A stretch of 64,000 bases of DNA from Nocardiopsis eucommiae (GCA_018388625.1 CP074402.1:2604001-2668000); one strand, 5' to 3'. Positions 39,033 through 48,237 are shown, counted from the stretch's first letter. The notes: generated from the letters alone by a model not told the origin. Translations and numbers: made by a program.

Positions 39033-39835
39033 TACAGGTTCCTCTCCAAGGCTGCGATGAACGCGACCGAGTCCTCAGGGCTCAAGCTCATCCCCTGCAA
39101 GCGATCGTACAAGGCCGCCAGATGCCCGGCTTCTTCGGATTCCAGGTAGAAACCGCCTGCCGGGTTCACGGAATAGGCGATCAGAGGGAAGGGGTCCTCC
39201 ATATCGATGAGGCGAAAGCCCCCGTCGGGGCTCACCAGAGCGCCAGCCTCGAAGGGGACGACTCTGATCCCGATGTTAGGCCGTTCCGAACAGGCCAGAA
39301 GGTGCCGGATCTGGTCCTTCATGACCTCGCGACCGCCGACCATCCTCTGAAGGGCGGCCTCCTCCATGACGATGTCGAGTTGTACGGCGTTCTCACCTTC
39401 GAGGATGGCCTGCCGTGACATCCTGAGTTCGACGCCTCGTTCGATCTGAGCGGATGAATCATGCGGGTTGGCAGCACGGAACAATGCCTCCGCGTACGCC
39501 GCCGTCTGCACGAGCCCGTTGACGGGCGTGATGTCGAACGTGCGGATGCGATCAGCGCGGCTCTCCAACCACATGTAGTCGATGAACCAGTCAGCGATCT
39601 CGGAGGAGTACTTCTCCCACCATCCGGTCCTGCTGATCTCCTTGGAGAGCCGGAGCAACGAGGCGCGCTGCTGCTCGCCCTCCACCCCGTAGAGGTCCAT
39701 CAGGGCGAGAACCTCGGGTTCACGGACCGGCAGTGCGCCCGACTCGAACTTGCTGATGGCCGAGAAGCTGCGTTGCAGGTACTCGGCGGTGTCGGTGAGT
39801 TTGAGCCCGTTCTGCTCGCGCAGCTCCTTCAGCAT
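39032..39835 (-). CDS. Scr1-family XRE regulator (DUF5753)
   Basis: A 267-residue protein. The N-terminal helix-turn-helix is LKLTDTAEYLQRSFSAISKF followed by ESGALPVREPEVLALMDLYG. The remaining 190 residues form the DUF5753 domain (WWEKYSSEIADWFIDYMWLE, IGIRVVPFEAGALVSPDGGF). ATG 39835 is preceded by GGGAAAG. It pairs with the DUF397 gene downstream, an arrangement repeated many times in filamentous actinomycetes. Confidence 0.9.
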   Translation of the reverse strand: MLKELREQNGLKLTDTAEYLQRSFSAISKFESGALPVREPEVLALMDLYGVEGEQQRASLLRLSKEISRTGWWEKYSSEIADWFIDYMWLESRADRIRTFDITPVNGLVQTAAYAEALFRAANPHDSSAQIERGVELRMSRQAILEGENAVQLDIVMEEAALQRMVGGREVMKDQIRHLLACSERPNIGIRVVPFEAGALVSPDGGFRLIDMEDPFPLIAYSVNPAGGFYLESEEAGHLAALYDRLQGMSLSPEDSVAFIAALERNL

Positions 39836-39879
39836 CTTTCCCAGCCACTGCCCAGGAGTGGGACAAGATCGACACCTCC

Positions 39880-40191
39880 GTGGACAACGAGGAGCCTCAG
39901 ATCCAGTCCTCCGAGCAGTACGCCCGCTACTGCGCCACCATCCGGGACCTGTTGCGCGCCGCTGGCCTGTCAGTTCAGGACTTCGACCGGGAGACCCCGG
40001 AGTTCCTGGTGATCGACGACGAGGAACTGGGAATGCAGGTGCGGCTGAGTCCCGACCGTCTGGCGAACGTCGAGATCACCCTCGGCGAGGACATGGCGGA
40101 GGCCTTCAACACCGTGCGGTTCGCCGGTCACCTGGTCCGCCTCTTCGAGCTGGGCCGAAGGTTCCGTGAGGACGGCACCGCGACCCTCTGA
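39880..40191 (+). CDS. Hypothetical small acidic protein divergent from Scr1 regulator
   Basis: A 103-residue protein of no family I recognise, starting at GTG 39880 with MDNEEPQIQSSEQYARYCAT. It is acidic in its first two thirds (FDRETPEFLVIDDEELGMQV, LGEDMAEAFNTVRFAGHLV) and predicted mostly helical. The 44-base spacer to the Scr1 gene implies shared promoters. Genes in this position are often co-regulated partners of Scr1/DUF397 pairs, but no role can be read from the sequence. Confidence 0.55.
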   Translation: MDNEEPQIQSSEQYARYCATIRDLLRAAGLSVQDFDRETPEFLVIDDEELGMQVRLSPDRLANVEITLGEDMAEAFNTVRFAGHLVRLFELGRRFREDGTATL

Positions 40192-40217
40192 CCTCGGACC
40201 GTCCTCTCACGCCACCG

Positions 40218-40314
40218 TTTCCCTCCGAGGCCGGTGCGGGCCGCTCCGGGACCTCCCGGGGCGGCCCGCCGGTCGCTCATCCCTGGAGCTCGCGCAGGTA
40301 CTCCGAGAACTCTC
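40218..40314. repeat. Truncated copy of the 3' end of the binding-protein gene (direct repeat, left)
   Basis: About 97 bases closely resemble 42276-42374. The segment contains a GC-rich hairpin (GCGGGCCGC at 40236 with GCGGCCCGC ending at 40269) and, on the minus strand, codons for [11 protein letters not shown] then a stop, matching the C terminus [11 protein letters not shown] of the intact gene at 42336-43337. Homology stops abruptly near 40315. It marks an old duplication or recombination boundary to the left of the CRISPR block. From 40315 to 40440 I see nothing codable. Confidence 0.7.
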
Positions 40315-40439
40315 TAGTTTCGGATTCGGGGTCACGGTGTGCTCATATTGGAAGTCGTCGTTGGTGCCGGTCCTTGCCGGTGCTGCCGCCGTCCGACGTT
40401 GGCTGTCCTCTTCGGCCCGAACTAGCTCGTGGTGCTGCC

Positions 40440-40572
40440 TGCTGTCTTCTCCTTAGAATTCGATCAGGGAGGCGATGAATCATGCGGCGTATGTGGGGTT
40501 TGTCTTCTGTGTCCAACTTTTGAGAAGTTGGAAAAACGACCCCTTGCCGTTGGTAAGTTCCCTGGTCAGAAA
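40440..40572 (+). promoter_or_regulatory. CRISPR leader (candidate)
   Basis: This stretch immediately left of the first repeat is AT-richer than the surroundings and holds no supported gene. It includes a small hairpin, CCAACTTTTGAGAAGTTGG. The least degenerate repeats are at this side of the array while variant repeats lie to the right, which is where older, leader-distal units are expected. Confidence 0.5.
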
Positions 40573-41087
40573 CTGCTCCCCGCGCACGCGGGGATGGACC
40601 CGCATCAACCACGGCCGCGGCGAGAAGCGCCTGCTGCTCCCCGCGCACGCGGGGATGGACCCTCACGGGCTCTGGGTACGAGCGGCAGGCGGTGCTGCTC
40701 CCCGCGCACGCGGGGATGGACCCAGCTCGTCGCGTGGATCGAGGGGGTGGCCAAGCTGCTCCCCGCGCACGCGGGGATGGACCCGGACCGCCGGTGCCGG
40801 GGTGCAACCGGTCGTGCTGCTCCCCGCGCACGCGGGGATGGACCCGGACCGCCGGTGCCGGGGTGCAACCGGTCGTGCTGCTCCCCGCGCACGCGGGGAT
40901 GGACCCCCGACTCGCCTGGTCATTGGCTACGGCGCCGCTGCTCCCCGCGCACGCGGGGATGGGCCCTGTACAACCCCAAGCTGGAGTTCCTGGGCGTCTG
41001 GTCCCCGCGCATGCGGGGATGGACCCCGGCGGCACCACTGCCAGTAGGCGACACACTCCTGCTCCCCGCGCACGCGGGGATGGACCC
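40573..41087 (+). CRISPR. Type I-E-like CRISPR array, 9 repeats and 8 spacers
   Basis: A 29-base repeat opening CTGCTCCCCGCGCACGCG and closing GGGATGGACCC, with the self-pairing core CCCCGCGCACGCGGGG typical of type I-E. Repeats start at 40573, 40634, 40695, 40756, 40817, 40878, 40938, 40998 and 41059. Spacers are 32 bases, except the sixth and seventh (31). Spacers 4 and 5 are identical. Repeat 7 has GGGCCC for GGACCC and repeat 8 has CTGGTCC and CATGCGG variants. No cas gene lies anywhere in the window. Open frames across the array are artefacts of the period. Confidence 0.95.
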
Positions 41088-41243
41088 CTCGGTCGTCGTG
41101 GAGGCACGGAGCAGGCGCAGGCGTTCCGATGCGCCACCAGTGCCGCACGGCGCGTGCTCGGGCTGGCCACCACACGACGAACCCGGTGCCCCTCCTGCGG
41201 GACACCGGGCCTGATCATCGAAGGCGGGCAGAGCCTCCTGCGA

Positions 41244-42086
41244 CTACTGCGGAGCGAGCAGTTCGGTGACCAGGCCTTCCGAGTAGGGCCTCAGCCGCGC
41301 GTGGATGTCGTCTCGTTCGGAAGCTTGGATAATCTCCGCGCAGATCACCAGCTGCGCGAGTCGGCCGGTCTCCGTCCGGAGCAAGCTCCCGAACACATCA
41401 CGAACCTTCGAAGCCGTTGCGGGGGCCGGGAGACTGTACGCGAGCAGAACCGCAGCGTCGTAGCCTGCTGGAGCCCCACCCCACCCTTCCCAATCGATGA
41501 GTTCCAGGGGCTCCTTGGTGACGTTCGCCCAGTGGAGGTCACCGTGAGCAGTCCGCCAGTCCTTGACGGTCAGATCAGCACCTTCCAGCGCGGGAATGAA
41601 GCGGGGCATCCTGTGGATGAACGCCTGTGTTATCACCTCTCGGCCTACAGGCATGGGGGTTCGACCGACTTCATCAACCGCCCCATGCAGCGCCGACCAC
41701 CACTGATCAGTCACATCAGCGGGTGCTGAAAGGTCGGGCGTCTCTGAGAGTTCCTTGCCTCGAAGAAGCGCCCACAGGTGAGCCTGAAACGCAGCTCCGT
41801 CAGACGACCACGAGTGGTCCGCGAGCAGGTCCGGTCGTGGAATCGTCGCGCTCAAATACCTCTCAGCAAGTGCCGCCCCTTCCCAGAGCTTGCCCTCCGG
41901 GCGCGGCGCGGCCATCACTCGCAGCCACGCCTCAACTCCGTTCGCGGCCACCACCGGTCCGCTCAGGGTCCTCCCTCCGAGCCCGGAACGGAGAGCGACC
42001 TCCGAAGGTGCTGAGGCTCCGAGGAACGTGACAGCCTGGTGCCACTGATCAGTGAGGTCGTTCGGGAGCGGGATCGAGGAGTTCAC
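41244..42086 (-). CDS. Phosphotransferase (APH/choline-kinase fold) family protein
   Basis: A 280-residue kinase-fold protein starting at GTG 42086 behind AGGAAA. The catalytic loop is WRTAHGDLHWANVTKEP and the metal-binding motif is LELIDWEGWGGAPAGYDAAV, both characteristic of aminoglycoside-phosphotransferase-fold proteins. The glycine-rich loop is weak. The substrate is unknown, and it need not be a resistance enzyme. It is bracketed by the CRISPR array and the duplicated gene end. The 41088-41243 spacer shows no gene. Confidence 0.75.
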   Translation of the reverse strand: MNSSIPLPNDLTDQWHQAVTFLGASAPSEVALRSGLGGRTLSGPVVAANGVEAWLRVMAAPRPEGKLWEGAALAERYLSATIPRPDLLADHSWSSDGAAFQAHLWALLRGKELSETPDLSAPADVTDQWWSALHGAVDEVGRTPMPVGREVITQAFIHRMPRFIPALEGADLTVKDWRTAHGDLHWANVTKEPLELIDWEGWGGAPAGYDAAVLLAYSLPAPATASKVRDVFGSLLRTETGRLAQLVICAEIIQASERDDIHARLRPYSEGLVTELLAPQ

Positions 42087-42339
42087 AGAGTTTCCTGAGT
42101 CGGTGGTCGGACAGCGGATCACCAACGTTGTCAGCCGCCTGCTCCCAGCGCTCGGAGTTCGTGGTGCTGATGAGCAGGCCGGTCAGCCCGGGCGGGGGAA
42201 CGGAAGTGGCCACGGGCACCGCTGCTTCCGCACCGCTGGCTCCTGGGGAAGGCCCGCCGACCTCGGGGGCGTCACTTCCCTCCGAGACCGTGGCGGGCCG
42301 CGCCGAGACTACCTCCGGGGCGGCCCGCCGATCGCTCAC
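42049..42339 (-). CDS. Hypothetical short protein, possibly translationally coupled to the APH-fold gene
   Basis: A 96-codon frame whose GTG at 42339 overlaps the upstream binding-protein stop and whose end overlaps the first codons of the APH-fold gene. The first 50 codons cross a terminator-like hairpin and look non-coding. The last 40 (TTNSERWEQAADNVGDPLSD, HRLRKLCELLDP) have a credible helical protein sequence. The genuine gene, if any, may start internally. No family recognised. Confidence 0.35.
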   Translation of the reverse strand: MSDRRAAPEVVSARPATVSEGSDAPEVGGPSPGASGAEAAVPVATSVPPPGLTGLLISTTNSERWEQAADNVGDPLSDHRLRKLCELLDPAPERPH

Positions 42340-42374
42340 CCCTGGAGCTCGCGCAGGTACTCCGCGAACTTCTC
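42276..42374. repeat. 3' end of binding-protein gene plus hairpin (direct repeat, right)
   Basis: This is the parental copy of the repeat at 40218-40314. It includes the last 12 codons of the gene at 42336-43337 and a downstream hairpin (GGCGGGCCGC at 42292 with GCGGCCCGCC ending at 42329), which probably terminates that operon. The two copies are separated by about 2 kb containing the CRISPR array and the APH-fold gene. Confidence 0.7.
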
Positions 42375-43337
42375 CAGGCCGTCGATGTTCCTCGGGCCCG
42401 AGATGCCCTCGTTGTAGTCCAGCACGAAGAAGTTCTCCTCCCGCACGGCCGGGACCTCGGCCATGGCGGGGGACGACGTCAGGAAGTCGATCTTCTCCTG
42501 GGCGGGCTGGTCACCGTAGTCCAGGATGATGATCACCTCCGGCTCCGCCTCCACCACGGGCTCCCAGCCCACCTGGGTCCACCGCTGTTCGAGGTCGCCG
42601 AAGATGTTGCTGCCCCCGGCGTGCTCGATGATGTCGTGCGGCGGGACCTGGTTGCCCGCGGTGAAGGGCTGGTCGGTGCCGGAGTCGTAGAGGAAGACCG
42701 GCACCGCGGCTTCCTCGGGCACCTGCTCCTCGACCGCCGCCACCCGCTCCCGGTAGCCCTCGACCAGCTCGGTGGCGCGCTCCTCCACCCCGAAGATCCG
42801 TCCCATACGCTCCAGGTCGGTGTAGAGCCCCTCGAACGGCGTCACCCGCTCGGGGTGTCCGGGGTAGTTGAAGCAGGACTCGGCGTGCATGAAGCTCTGG
42901 ACGCCGATGCCGTCGAGGATCTCGGGGGTGATGCCCCGTTGGTCACTGAAGCCCGAGTTCCAGCCCGCGACCACCAAATCCGCCTCCGCGTCCACCACCA
43001 GCTCCCGGTTGAGCAGGTCGTCGCTGAGGAACTCGACGGCCGCGTAGTCCTCGGCCCACGGCGACTCCTCGACGGGCGGGTTGGCCGGGGGCATCACGTA
43101 GCCGTGCACGTGGTCGACCAGCCCGAGTGCGAACAGCTTGTCCGCGCTGCCGCCCTCGTAGGCGACCACCCGCTGCGGCGTGGTGTACTCCACCTCCTCG
43201 CCACAGCGCTGGACGGTGACCGGTCCGGCCCCGGCCTCGGAGGCCCCCTCGACCCGGGCGCCGCAGCCGGCGAGCAGGACGGAGACGGTCACGAGGGGGA
43301 CCAGGGCGAGCGGGCGGAGCGGGATTCGGGGATTCAT
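42336..43337 (-). CDS. Zur-associated metal-chelate ABC transporter binding lipoprotein
   Basis: A 333-residue FecB-type (cluster A-II) binding protein starting [20 protein letters not shown], with lipobox LLAGC. Recognisable segments are [40 protein letters not shown] and [19 protein letters not shown]. It is the last gene of a permease-ATPase-binding protein operon behind a perfect Zur box, so the cargo is more likely a zinc-metallophore complex than a ferric siderophore. The specific ligand cannot be read. Confidence 0.82.
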   Translation of the reverse strand: MNPRIPLRPLALVPLVTVSVLLAGCGARVEGASEAGAGPVTVQRCGEEVEYTTPQRVVAYEGGSADKLFALGLVDHVHGYVMPPANPPVEESPWAEDYAAVEFLSDDLLNRELVVDAEADLVVAGWNSGFSDQRGITPEILDGIGVQSFMHAESCFNYPGHPERVTPFEGLYTDLERMGRIFGVEERATELVEGYRERVAAVEEQVPEEAAVPVFLYDSGTDQPFTAGNQVPPHDIIEHAGGSNIFGDLEQRWTQVGWEPVVEAEPEVIIILDYGDQPAQEKIDFLTSSPAMAEVPAVREENFFVLDYNEGISGPRNIDGLEKFAEYLRELQG

Positions 43338-44117
43338 CGGGGGTCCTTCCTTGAGGGTGGGAGCCGGTACAGCAGCTGGGGGCCGCCGGTGAGGGGTGGG
43401 GGACGACGGTGGCCTCCACACCGAAGACCTCCCGGAGCAGGGCGGGCGTGAGCACCTTCTCGGGGCTGCCCGCGTCGACCAGCACGCCCTCGGAGAGCAC
43501 ACCGACCACGTCGCAGGCCGAGGCGGCCAGGTTGAGGTCGTGCAGGACCACCAGCACGGTCACGCCCACGTCGCGCAGCAGGGAGAGCAGGTCGAGCTGG
43601 TGGCGGACGTCCAGGTGGTTGGTGGGCTCGTCCAGCACCAGCACGCGCGGCTCCTGGACCAGGGCGCGGGCCACCAGGACGCGCTGGCGCTCGCCTCCGG
43701 AGAGCTCGAGCACGCCGCGCCCGGCCAGGTGCGCCACGTCCAGCAGTTCCATCGAACTCCGGCACAGGGCGCGTTCCCGGGCGCTGAGCGGCTGGTTCCC
43801 GCGCAGGTGGGGGTGCGTCCCAGCGCGACCAGCTCCTCGACCGTGAAGTCGAGGTCGCTCCCGTTCTCCTGCGTGAGGGCCGCCACGCGCTGGGCGCTGG
43901 CGCGCGGGCTCAGGGAGGTCAGGTCATCGCCGTCCAGCAGCACCCGGCCCGCAGTCGGACCCAGGGCCCGGTACACGCAGCGCAGGGCCGTGGACTTGCC
44001 GGAGCCGTTGGGGCCGACCAGGCCCACCACCTGCCCGTCCGGGACGTCCAGGGTGAGCTGGCGGACGATCCGCGCGCCGCCCAGGTCCACCGAGAGCTCG
44101 TCGAGTCGCAGGTCCAT
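43334..44117 (-). CDS. Metal-chelate ABC transporter ATPase (two frame breaks)
   Basis: About 262 residues. [20 protein letters not shown] opens it, Walker A is GPNGSGKST, and after a correction near 43815 come the signature [17 protein letters not shown], Walker [17 protein letters not shown] and switch His [14 protein letters not shown] second break near 43400 restores the C terminus [17 protein letters not shown], whose stop overlaps the binding-protein start. It partners the FecCD-type permease upstream, which it overlaps (TGATG). Confidence 0.84.
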
Positions 44118-45230
44118 CAGCGTCCTCCGAACAGGTAGCCGCGACGGCGCATCAGCATGATGAACACCGGGACGCCGATCAGCGCCGTGATCACTCCGAG
44201 GGGAGTTCGCGCGGGGCCACGACCACCCGGGAGACCAGGTCCACCCAGACCATGAGCACCGCGCCCGCCAGGGGCGCGACGGTGAGCACCCGGCGGTGGT
44301 CGGCGCCCACGAGGATGCGCACGACGTGCGGCACCACCAGACCGACGAACCCGATCGCGCCGCTGACCGCCACCATCGCGCCGGTCATCACGGCGGTCAG
44401 GACGAACAGCCAGCGGCGCAGGCGGTCCGCGTCCACCCCCAGGCTGGCGGCGGTCTCGTCGCCCAGCGCCGTCACGTCGAGGGAGCGGGCCCGTGAGCGC
44501 AGCAGGAGCGCGCCGAGGACCACGGCGGCCGCGACCACGGGGAGCGAGGCCCAGGTGGCGGCGCCGAAGCTGCCCATGGTCCAGAACAGGACGGTGCTGG
44601 TGGCCTCGTTGCTGGGGGCGAGGTAGACGATCACGCTCATGACCGCCTGGAAGCCGAAGGACAGGGCCACCCCGGTCAGGACCAGGCGCAGCGGGGTCAC
44701 ACCCATGCGCGAGTAGGAGACGGCGTAGACCAGTACGGTCGCCGCGAGGGCCCCGGCGAAGGCCCCGGCCGAGACCGCGTGGACTCCGAGGGCGGAGACG
44801 CCCAGGACGCCGACCAGGACCGCGCCCACGGAGGCCCCGGAGGAGACGCCGAGGATGTAGGGGTCCGCGAGGGGTTGCGCACCATCGCCTGGACGGCCAC
44901 GCCGACCGTGCCGAGCCCGGCGCCCACGACGGCGGCGAGCAGGACGCGCGGGGTGCGGATCTCCCAGATGACCTGGTAGCGGGTGACCTCGTCGGCTTGG
45001 ATGACGCCGCCGCTGAGCGCCGCCCACAGGTAGCGGACGGTCTCCTGAGGGGGGACGACCGCCGAGCCCAGGCCGATCGCCAGGACCGTGGAGACGACCA
45101 GGACCAGGGTCAGGGCCAGGGCTGCGGTCGCGGTTCCCGCCGGTGTGGTCAGCCAGCGGACCCGTGGCGCGGCTTCGGGGCCGGGGGAGGGAGTGGTGAG
45201 GGGAGCGGGGGGAGCGGGGGCGTGCCGCAT
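44117..45230 (-). CDS. FecCD-family permease, Zur-box controlled (two frame breaks)
   Basis: About 370 residues with roughly ten spans; ATG 45230 begins MRHAPAPPAPLTTPSPGPEA. The conserved loop MVRNPLADPYILGVSSGASV is broken near 44870 by one missing C, and the C terminus APRELPLGVITALIGVPVF, then LMRRRGYLFGG, by another near 44205. A single permease gene is present, so it presumably acts as a homodimer. Transcription starts from the Zur box 42 bases upstream. Confidence 0.84.
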
Positions 45231-45271
45231 CCGGCCTCCCTTCCTGTGAGGGCGAGGGATACGAGTGGATA

Positions 45272-45286
45272 TGAAAACGGTTTTCA
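45272..45286. promoter_or_regulatory. Zur box before the metal-chelate importer
   Basis: TGAAAACGGTTTTCA is a near-perfect palindrome (TGAAAAC-G-GTTTTCA) and the clearest zinc-regulator site in the window. It lies 42 bases upstream of the permease start at 45230. The remaining 45287-45416 spacer to the HAD gene shows no gene. Confidence 0.82.
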
Positions 45287-45416
45287 TTCTAAACGCAGAC
45301 GTGGCCCCTCGTGTCCACTTTCGGGGAAGGGGCGGCGCCGGGCACACGAAGAAGCCCGCCGGCGGTCCGTGCGAGCACGGAGCCACCGACGGGCCGGGGC
45401 AGCCCTGGAAGAGGGG

Positions 45417-46085
45417 TCAGACGGCGTTGAGCTGGATCGCCAGGGCGTCGAGGCTCCTCGCGGTGAGGTCGAAGGAGTCCGTCGAGCCGGGCGGGTCCCC
45501 CACGGGACGCTCCACGTAGGCGGTCCGCATCCCGAGGGCCTGTGCGCCGCGCAGGTCCCAGGCGTGCGCGGCGACCATCAGCAGGCGCTCCGGCGGGAGG
45601 CCCGCGTGGGTGAGTGCGAGCCGGTAGACGTCCGGGTGGGGTTTGTACGCCCGCGCGACCTCGGCGGAGAGCGCCTGGTGCCAGCGCAGTCCGGCGTGCG
45701 CGCTGATGAGGGTGAGCGCGGGGCCACTGGCGTTGGACAGCCCGACCACCGGGTAACGGGAGGCGATCCGGTCCAGCGCCCGCACGGAGTCGGGCCACGG
45801 ATCCAGGCGCCGTGCGGCCTCCGCCAGTTCGAGGACCGCCTCCTCGTCGTCGATCCCGGCCTCGGCCGCCACGCGTGCCGCCGCCTCGTGATCGAGCTCG
45901 GTGCTGCTGGCGTAGGGGAGGCCACCGGCGAGGATCGCGCGCTGGCGCTCCTCGACGTGCCCCGACCACGTTCGGAGGAGTTCCGTCACCCGGGCGTCGT
46001 CGGCGCCGGGCAGCAGCGCCCGGATGCCGCGCCCGATCCCGCCGGGTTCGTCGACCATGGTTCCGAGGACGTCGAAGAAGATCAC
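45417..46085 (-). CDS. HAD-superfamily hydrolase (haloacid dehalogenase type II-like)
   Basis: A 222-residue protein. The first HAD motif is VIFFDVLGTMVDE, with the nucleophile Asp near residue 5, followed by motif II VVGLSNASG, a Lys in ARAYKPHPDVYRLAL, and a motif IV-like MVAAHAWDLRGAQALGMRT. The second acidic residue of the last motif is replaced by AHAWDL, which is typical of L-2-haloacid dehalogenases. GTG 46085 is the start. The spacer 46086-46328 holds no supported gene. The substrate is unknown. Confidence 0.82.
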   Translation of the reverse strand: MIFFDVLGTMVDEPGGIGRGIRALLPGADDARVTELLRTWSGHVEERQRAILAGGLPYASSTELDHEAAARVAAEAGIDDEEAVLELAEAARRLDPWPDSVRALDRIASRYPVVGLSNASGPALTLISAHAGLRWHQALSAEVARAYKPHPDVYRLALTHAGLPPERLLMVAAHAWDLRGAQALGMRTAYVERPVGDPPGSTDSFDLTARSLDALAIQLNAV

Positions 46086-46328
46086 GTCGATGTCGGGGGT
46101 GAGGTCACGTGGCGACTCCTGGTGTGTGCGGCCGCGCCGCCCGGACCGCGCGGGCGGGTCTCTCGGAGACGGGTCGGACGACCGTGTGTCCGCCGGGCCC
46201 AGCGAGCATAGCCCGCCGGGGTCGGCGGGGTTCCGGTGAACCCGGGCGGTCGCGTGTCGGCGCGGCGGGCCGGACGGATCGGCCTGGTGCGGTCGGTCGC
46301 CGGAGACGTGTCGTGCCGGGTCGGACGC

Positions 46329-47524
46329 TCAGTGGGAGGAGGTGCCGGGGGCCGGGGCGAACGCGCCGTCGGGGCCGAAGGCCAGCGCCGCGAAACGCGT
46401 CCCGATCCGCCGGTGCGCGGCGGTGTCCGGGTGGAGGCGGTCGGGCAGCGGCAGCTCCGCGTGGTCCGCTTCCCCGTAGAGCTCACGGCCGTCCAGGTAG
46501 GACAGGTGCGGGTCCTCGGCCGCGCGCTCCCGTACGATCCGGGACAACGTCTCGCGGACGGAGACCAGGGTGAGCTTCCCGGACGCGCGCTCGGCGGGGT
46601 CCCCGGTGGCGCGGAACATCTTGCGTCCGGCGCGCAGGGCTTCCGGGTCGAACTCGGTGGGGCCGGGGGTGTCCTCGTGGATGGGGCACAGGGTCGGTGA
46701 GACGACCAGCAGCGGAGTATCGGGGTGGCCCTCGCGGATCGTGTCCAGGAAGCCGTGCACCGCCGGGCCCAGGGCGCGTGCGCGCATCAGGTCCGCGTTG
46801 ACCAGGTTGATGCCGATCTTCACACTGATCAGGTCGGCCGGGGTGTCCCGCATCGCGCGGGCGGTGAACGGGTCCAGCAGCGCGTTGCCGCTCAGGCCCA
46901 GGTTGACCAGGTCCACCGGCTCGTGGGCGGCGGCCACCGCGGGCCAGATCGAGGTGGGGCTGGTGGCGTCCGAACCGTGGCTGACGGAGCTCCCGTGGTG
47001 CAGCCACACCCGCCGTCTCCGGTCGGTGACCGGCTCCACCGGGGCGTCCGCGCGCAGGGCCACGAGCCGGGTGGCCTCGTCGTGCGGCAGCCAGATCTCC
47101 ACGTCCTTGACCCGGTCGGGCAGCCCGGTGAAGCGGGCGGTGCCGACCGGTCCGTCCGCGTGCTCCAGGGCTCCGGTGGCCATGTCGAGGGTCAGGGTGT
47201 CGCCGCCGGGCACGGTGGTGCTCGCGTGGAGTCGGCCGTCCACGAGCAGGTCGTAGACGCCGTCCGGGCGGGCGGAGATCCCCGGGTAGACCCGCTTCGT
47301 GGGCAGGGTGTCCAGCTCGATCGCGGTGGCCCGGGTGCGCAGCAGCAGCCGTACGCTCGAGGGCTGGACCTCGGCCAGCGCCAGCAGGGGCTCGGGGTTC
47401 TGGGCGCGGGCCCGCGCGGGCAGCCGGTGCGGCAGCAGGCCGCGCTCCGTGCGCTCCCACTCGATCGCTCCGAGCAGGAGGTCCGGGGTGAGGGGGTCGT
47501 GATCCAGTGGTTCTCGGTGTTCAT
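46329..47524 (-). CDS. SGNH/GDSL-family hydrolase (one frame break)
   Basis: About 398 residues. ATG 47524 begins MNTENHWITTPLTPDLLL after one base is added near 47488. The N-terminal 150 residues form a beta-sandwich-like module (RLLLRTRATAIELDTLPTKR). The catalytic domain has the block I sequence WLHHGSSVSHGSDA with the nucleophile Ser, GLSGNALLDPF, and block V LPDRLHPDTAAHRRIG with catalytic Asp and His. There is no signal peptide. It is likely an intracellular esterase or deacetylase of unknown substrate, four bases ahead of which the TetR gene ends. Confidence 0.78.
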
Positions 47525-47528
47525 GGGT

Positions 47529-48116
47529 CTACCCGTGGTTCGTCTCGTTCGGGGCGGGCCAGGTCCGCAACAGGTGGTCGAGCGCGTCCAGCGTCCGTGA
47601 CCAGCTCTCCTGGGAGTCGGGCTCGCTGTGGTCGAAGCCGCCGCCCAGCTCCGTCGCGACGTAGCCGTGGAAGACGCTGCCCAGGAGGCGCACCGCGTGC
47701 GTCTGGTCGGGTTCGTCGAGGTCGTAGCCGCGCAGGAGCGCCCGCGTCATCCGTGCGTGCCGTACCCCGGCGCTGGCCGCCGCCGTCTCCGGGTCGAGCC
47801 GGAGCTGGGCGGCGGCGTAGCGGCCGGGGTGTTCGCGGGCGTAGTCGCGGTACACGTTGGCGAGGGCGACCAGGGCGTCCTTACCGGACCGGCCCGCGAG
47901 GGCGTCGGCCGCCCGGTCGGCCATCTCCTCCAGTGCGAGCAGAGCGATCCTGGTCCGGAGGTCCCGGGAGTTGCGCACGTGTGAGTAGAGGCTCGCGACC
48001 CGCACGTCGCAGCGCCGTGCCAGCGCCGAGGCCGTCACCTGGTCGAAGCCGATCTCGTCGGCCAGCTTCGCGCCCTCCCGGGTGAGGCGTTCCGGGGTCA
48101 GTCCCGCTCGTGCCAT
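47529..48116 (-). CDS. TetR-family regulator (TetR_C_33/WHG type)
   Basis: A 195-residue protein starting MARAGLTPERLTREGAKLAD. The DNA-binding part is DQVTASALARRCDVRVASLY and SHVRNSRDLRTRIALLALEE. The C-terminal domain (GYVATELGGGFDHSEPDSQE, SWSRTLDALDHLLRTWP) is of the WHG type. It is upstream of, and probably co-transcribed with, the SGNH hydrolase. A 19-base palindrome 37 bases upstream is its probable operator. Confidence 0.85.
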   Translation of the reverse strand: MARAGLTPERLTREGAKLADEIGFDQVTASALARRCDVRVASLYSHVRNSRDLRTRIALLALEEMADRAADALAGRSGKDALVALANVYRDYAREHPGRYAAAQLRLDPETAAASAGVRHARMTRALLRGYDLDEPDQTHAVRLLGSVFHGYVATELGGGFDHSEPDSQESWSRTLDALDHLLRTWPAPNETNHG

Positions 48117-48152
48117 CAAGGTCCTCCTCGTTTCCGAAAAGCACTCTATGTA

Positions 48153-48171
48153 TGCCTAAGCCCTTTAGGCA
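48153..48171. promoter_or_regulatory. Palindromic operator candidate for the TetR gene
   Basis: TGCCTAA (48153-48159) and TTAGGCA (48165-48171) form a perfect inverted repeat with a five-base centre. It is centred 46 bases upstream of the TetR start. The arms resemble iron-box halves, but the spacing and position fit a TetR operator better. The rest of 48117-48237 shows no gene. Confidence 0.55.
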
Positions 48172-48237
48172 ACCGAGGGCAAGACTTCGGGGAGGGGGCG
48201 GTGGGAGGGGTCAGTGGGATCGGGCGGGCCGTGAGGT

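Noticed and set aside
40343..41218. Repetitive open frames across the CRISPR region encoding Pro/Arg/Gly-rich repeats
   Set aside because: They follow the 61-base repeat-spacer period and exist on both strands in several frames, as expected for a stop-free GC-rich array.
41244..42086. Antibiotic resistance aminoglycoside phosphotransferase
   Set aside because: Only the general catalytic motifs match; the family is broad and no resistance-specific signature or context is visible.
48153..48171. Iron box
   Set aside because: The arms look like half an iron box, but the centre spacing is wrong and the site faces a TetR gene with no iron-related neighbour.
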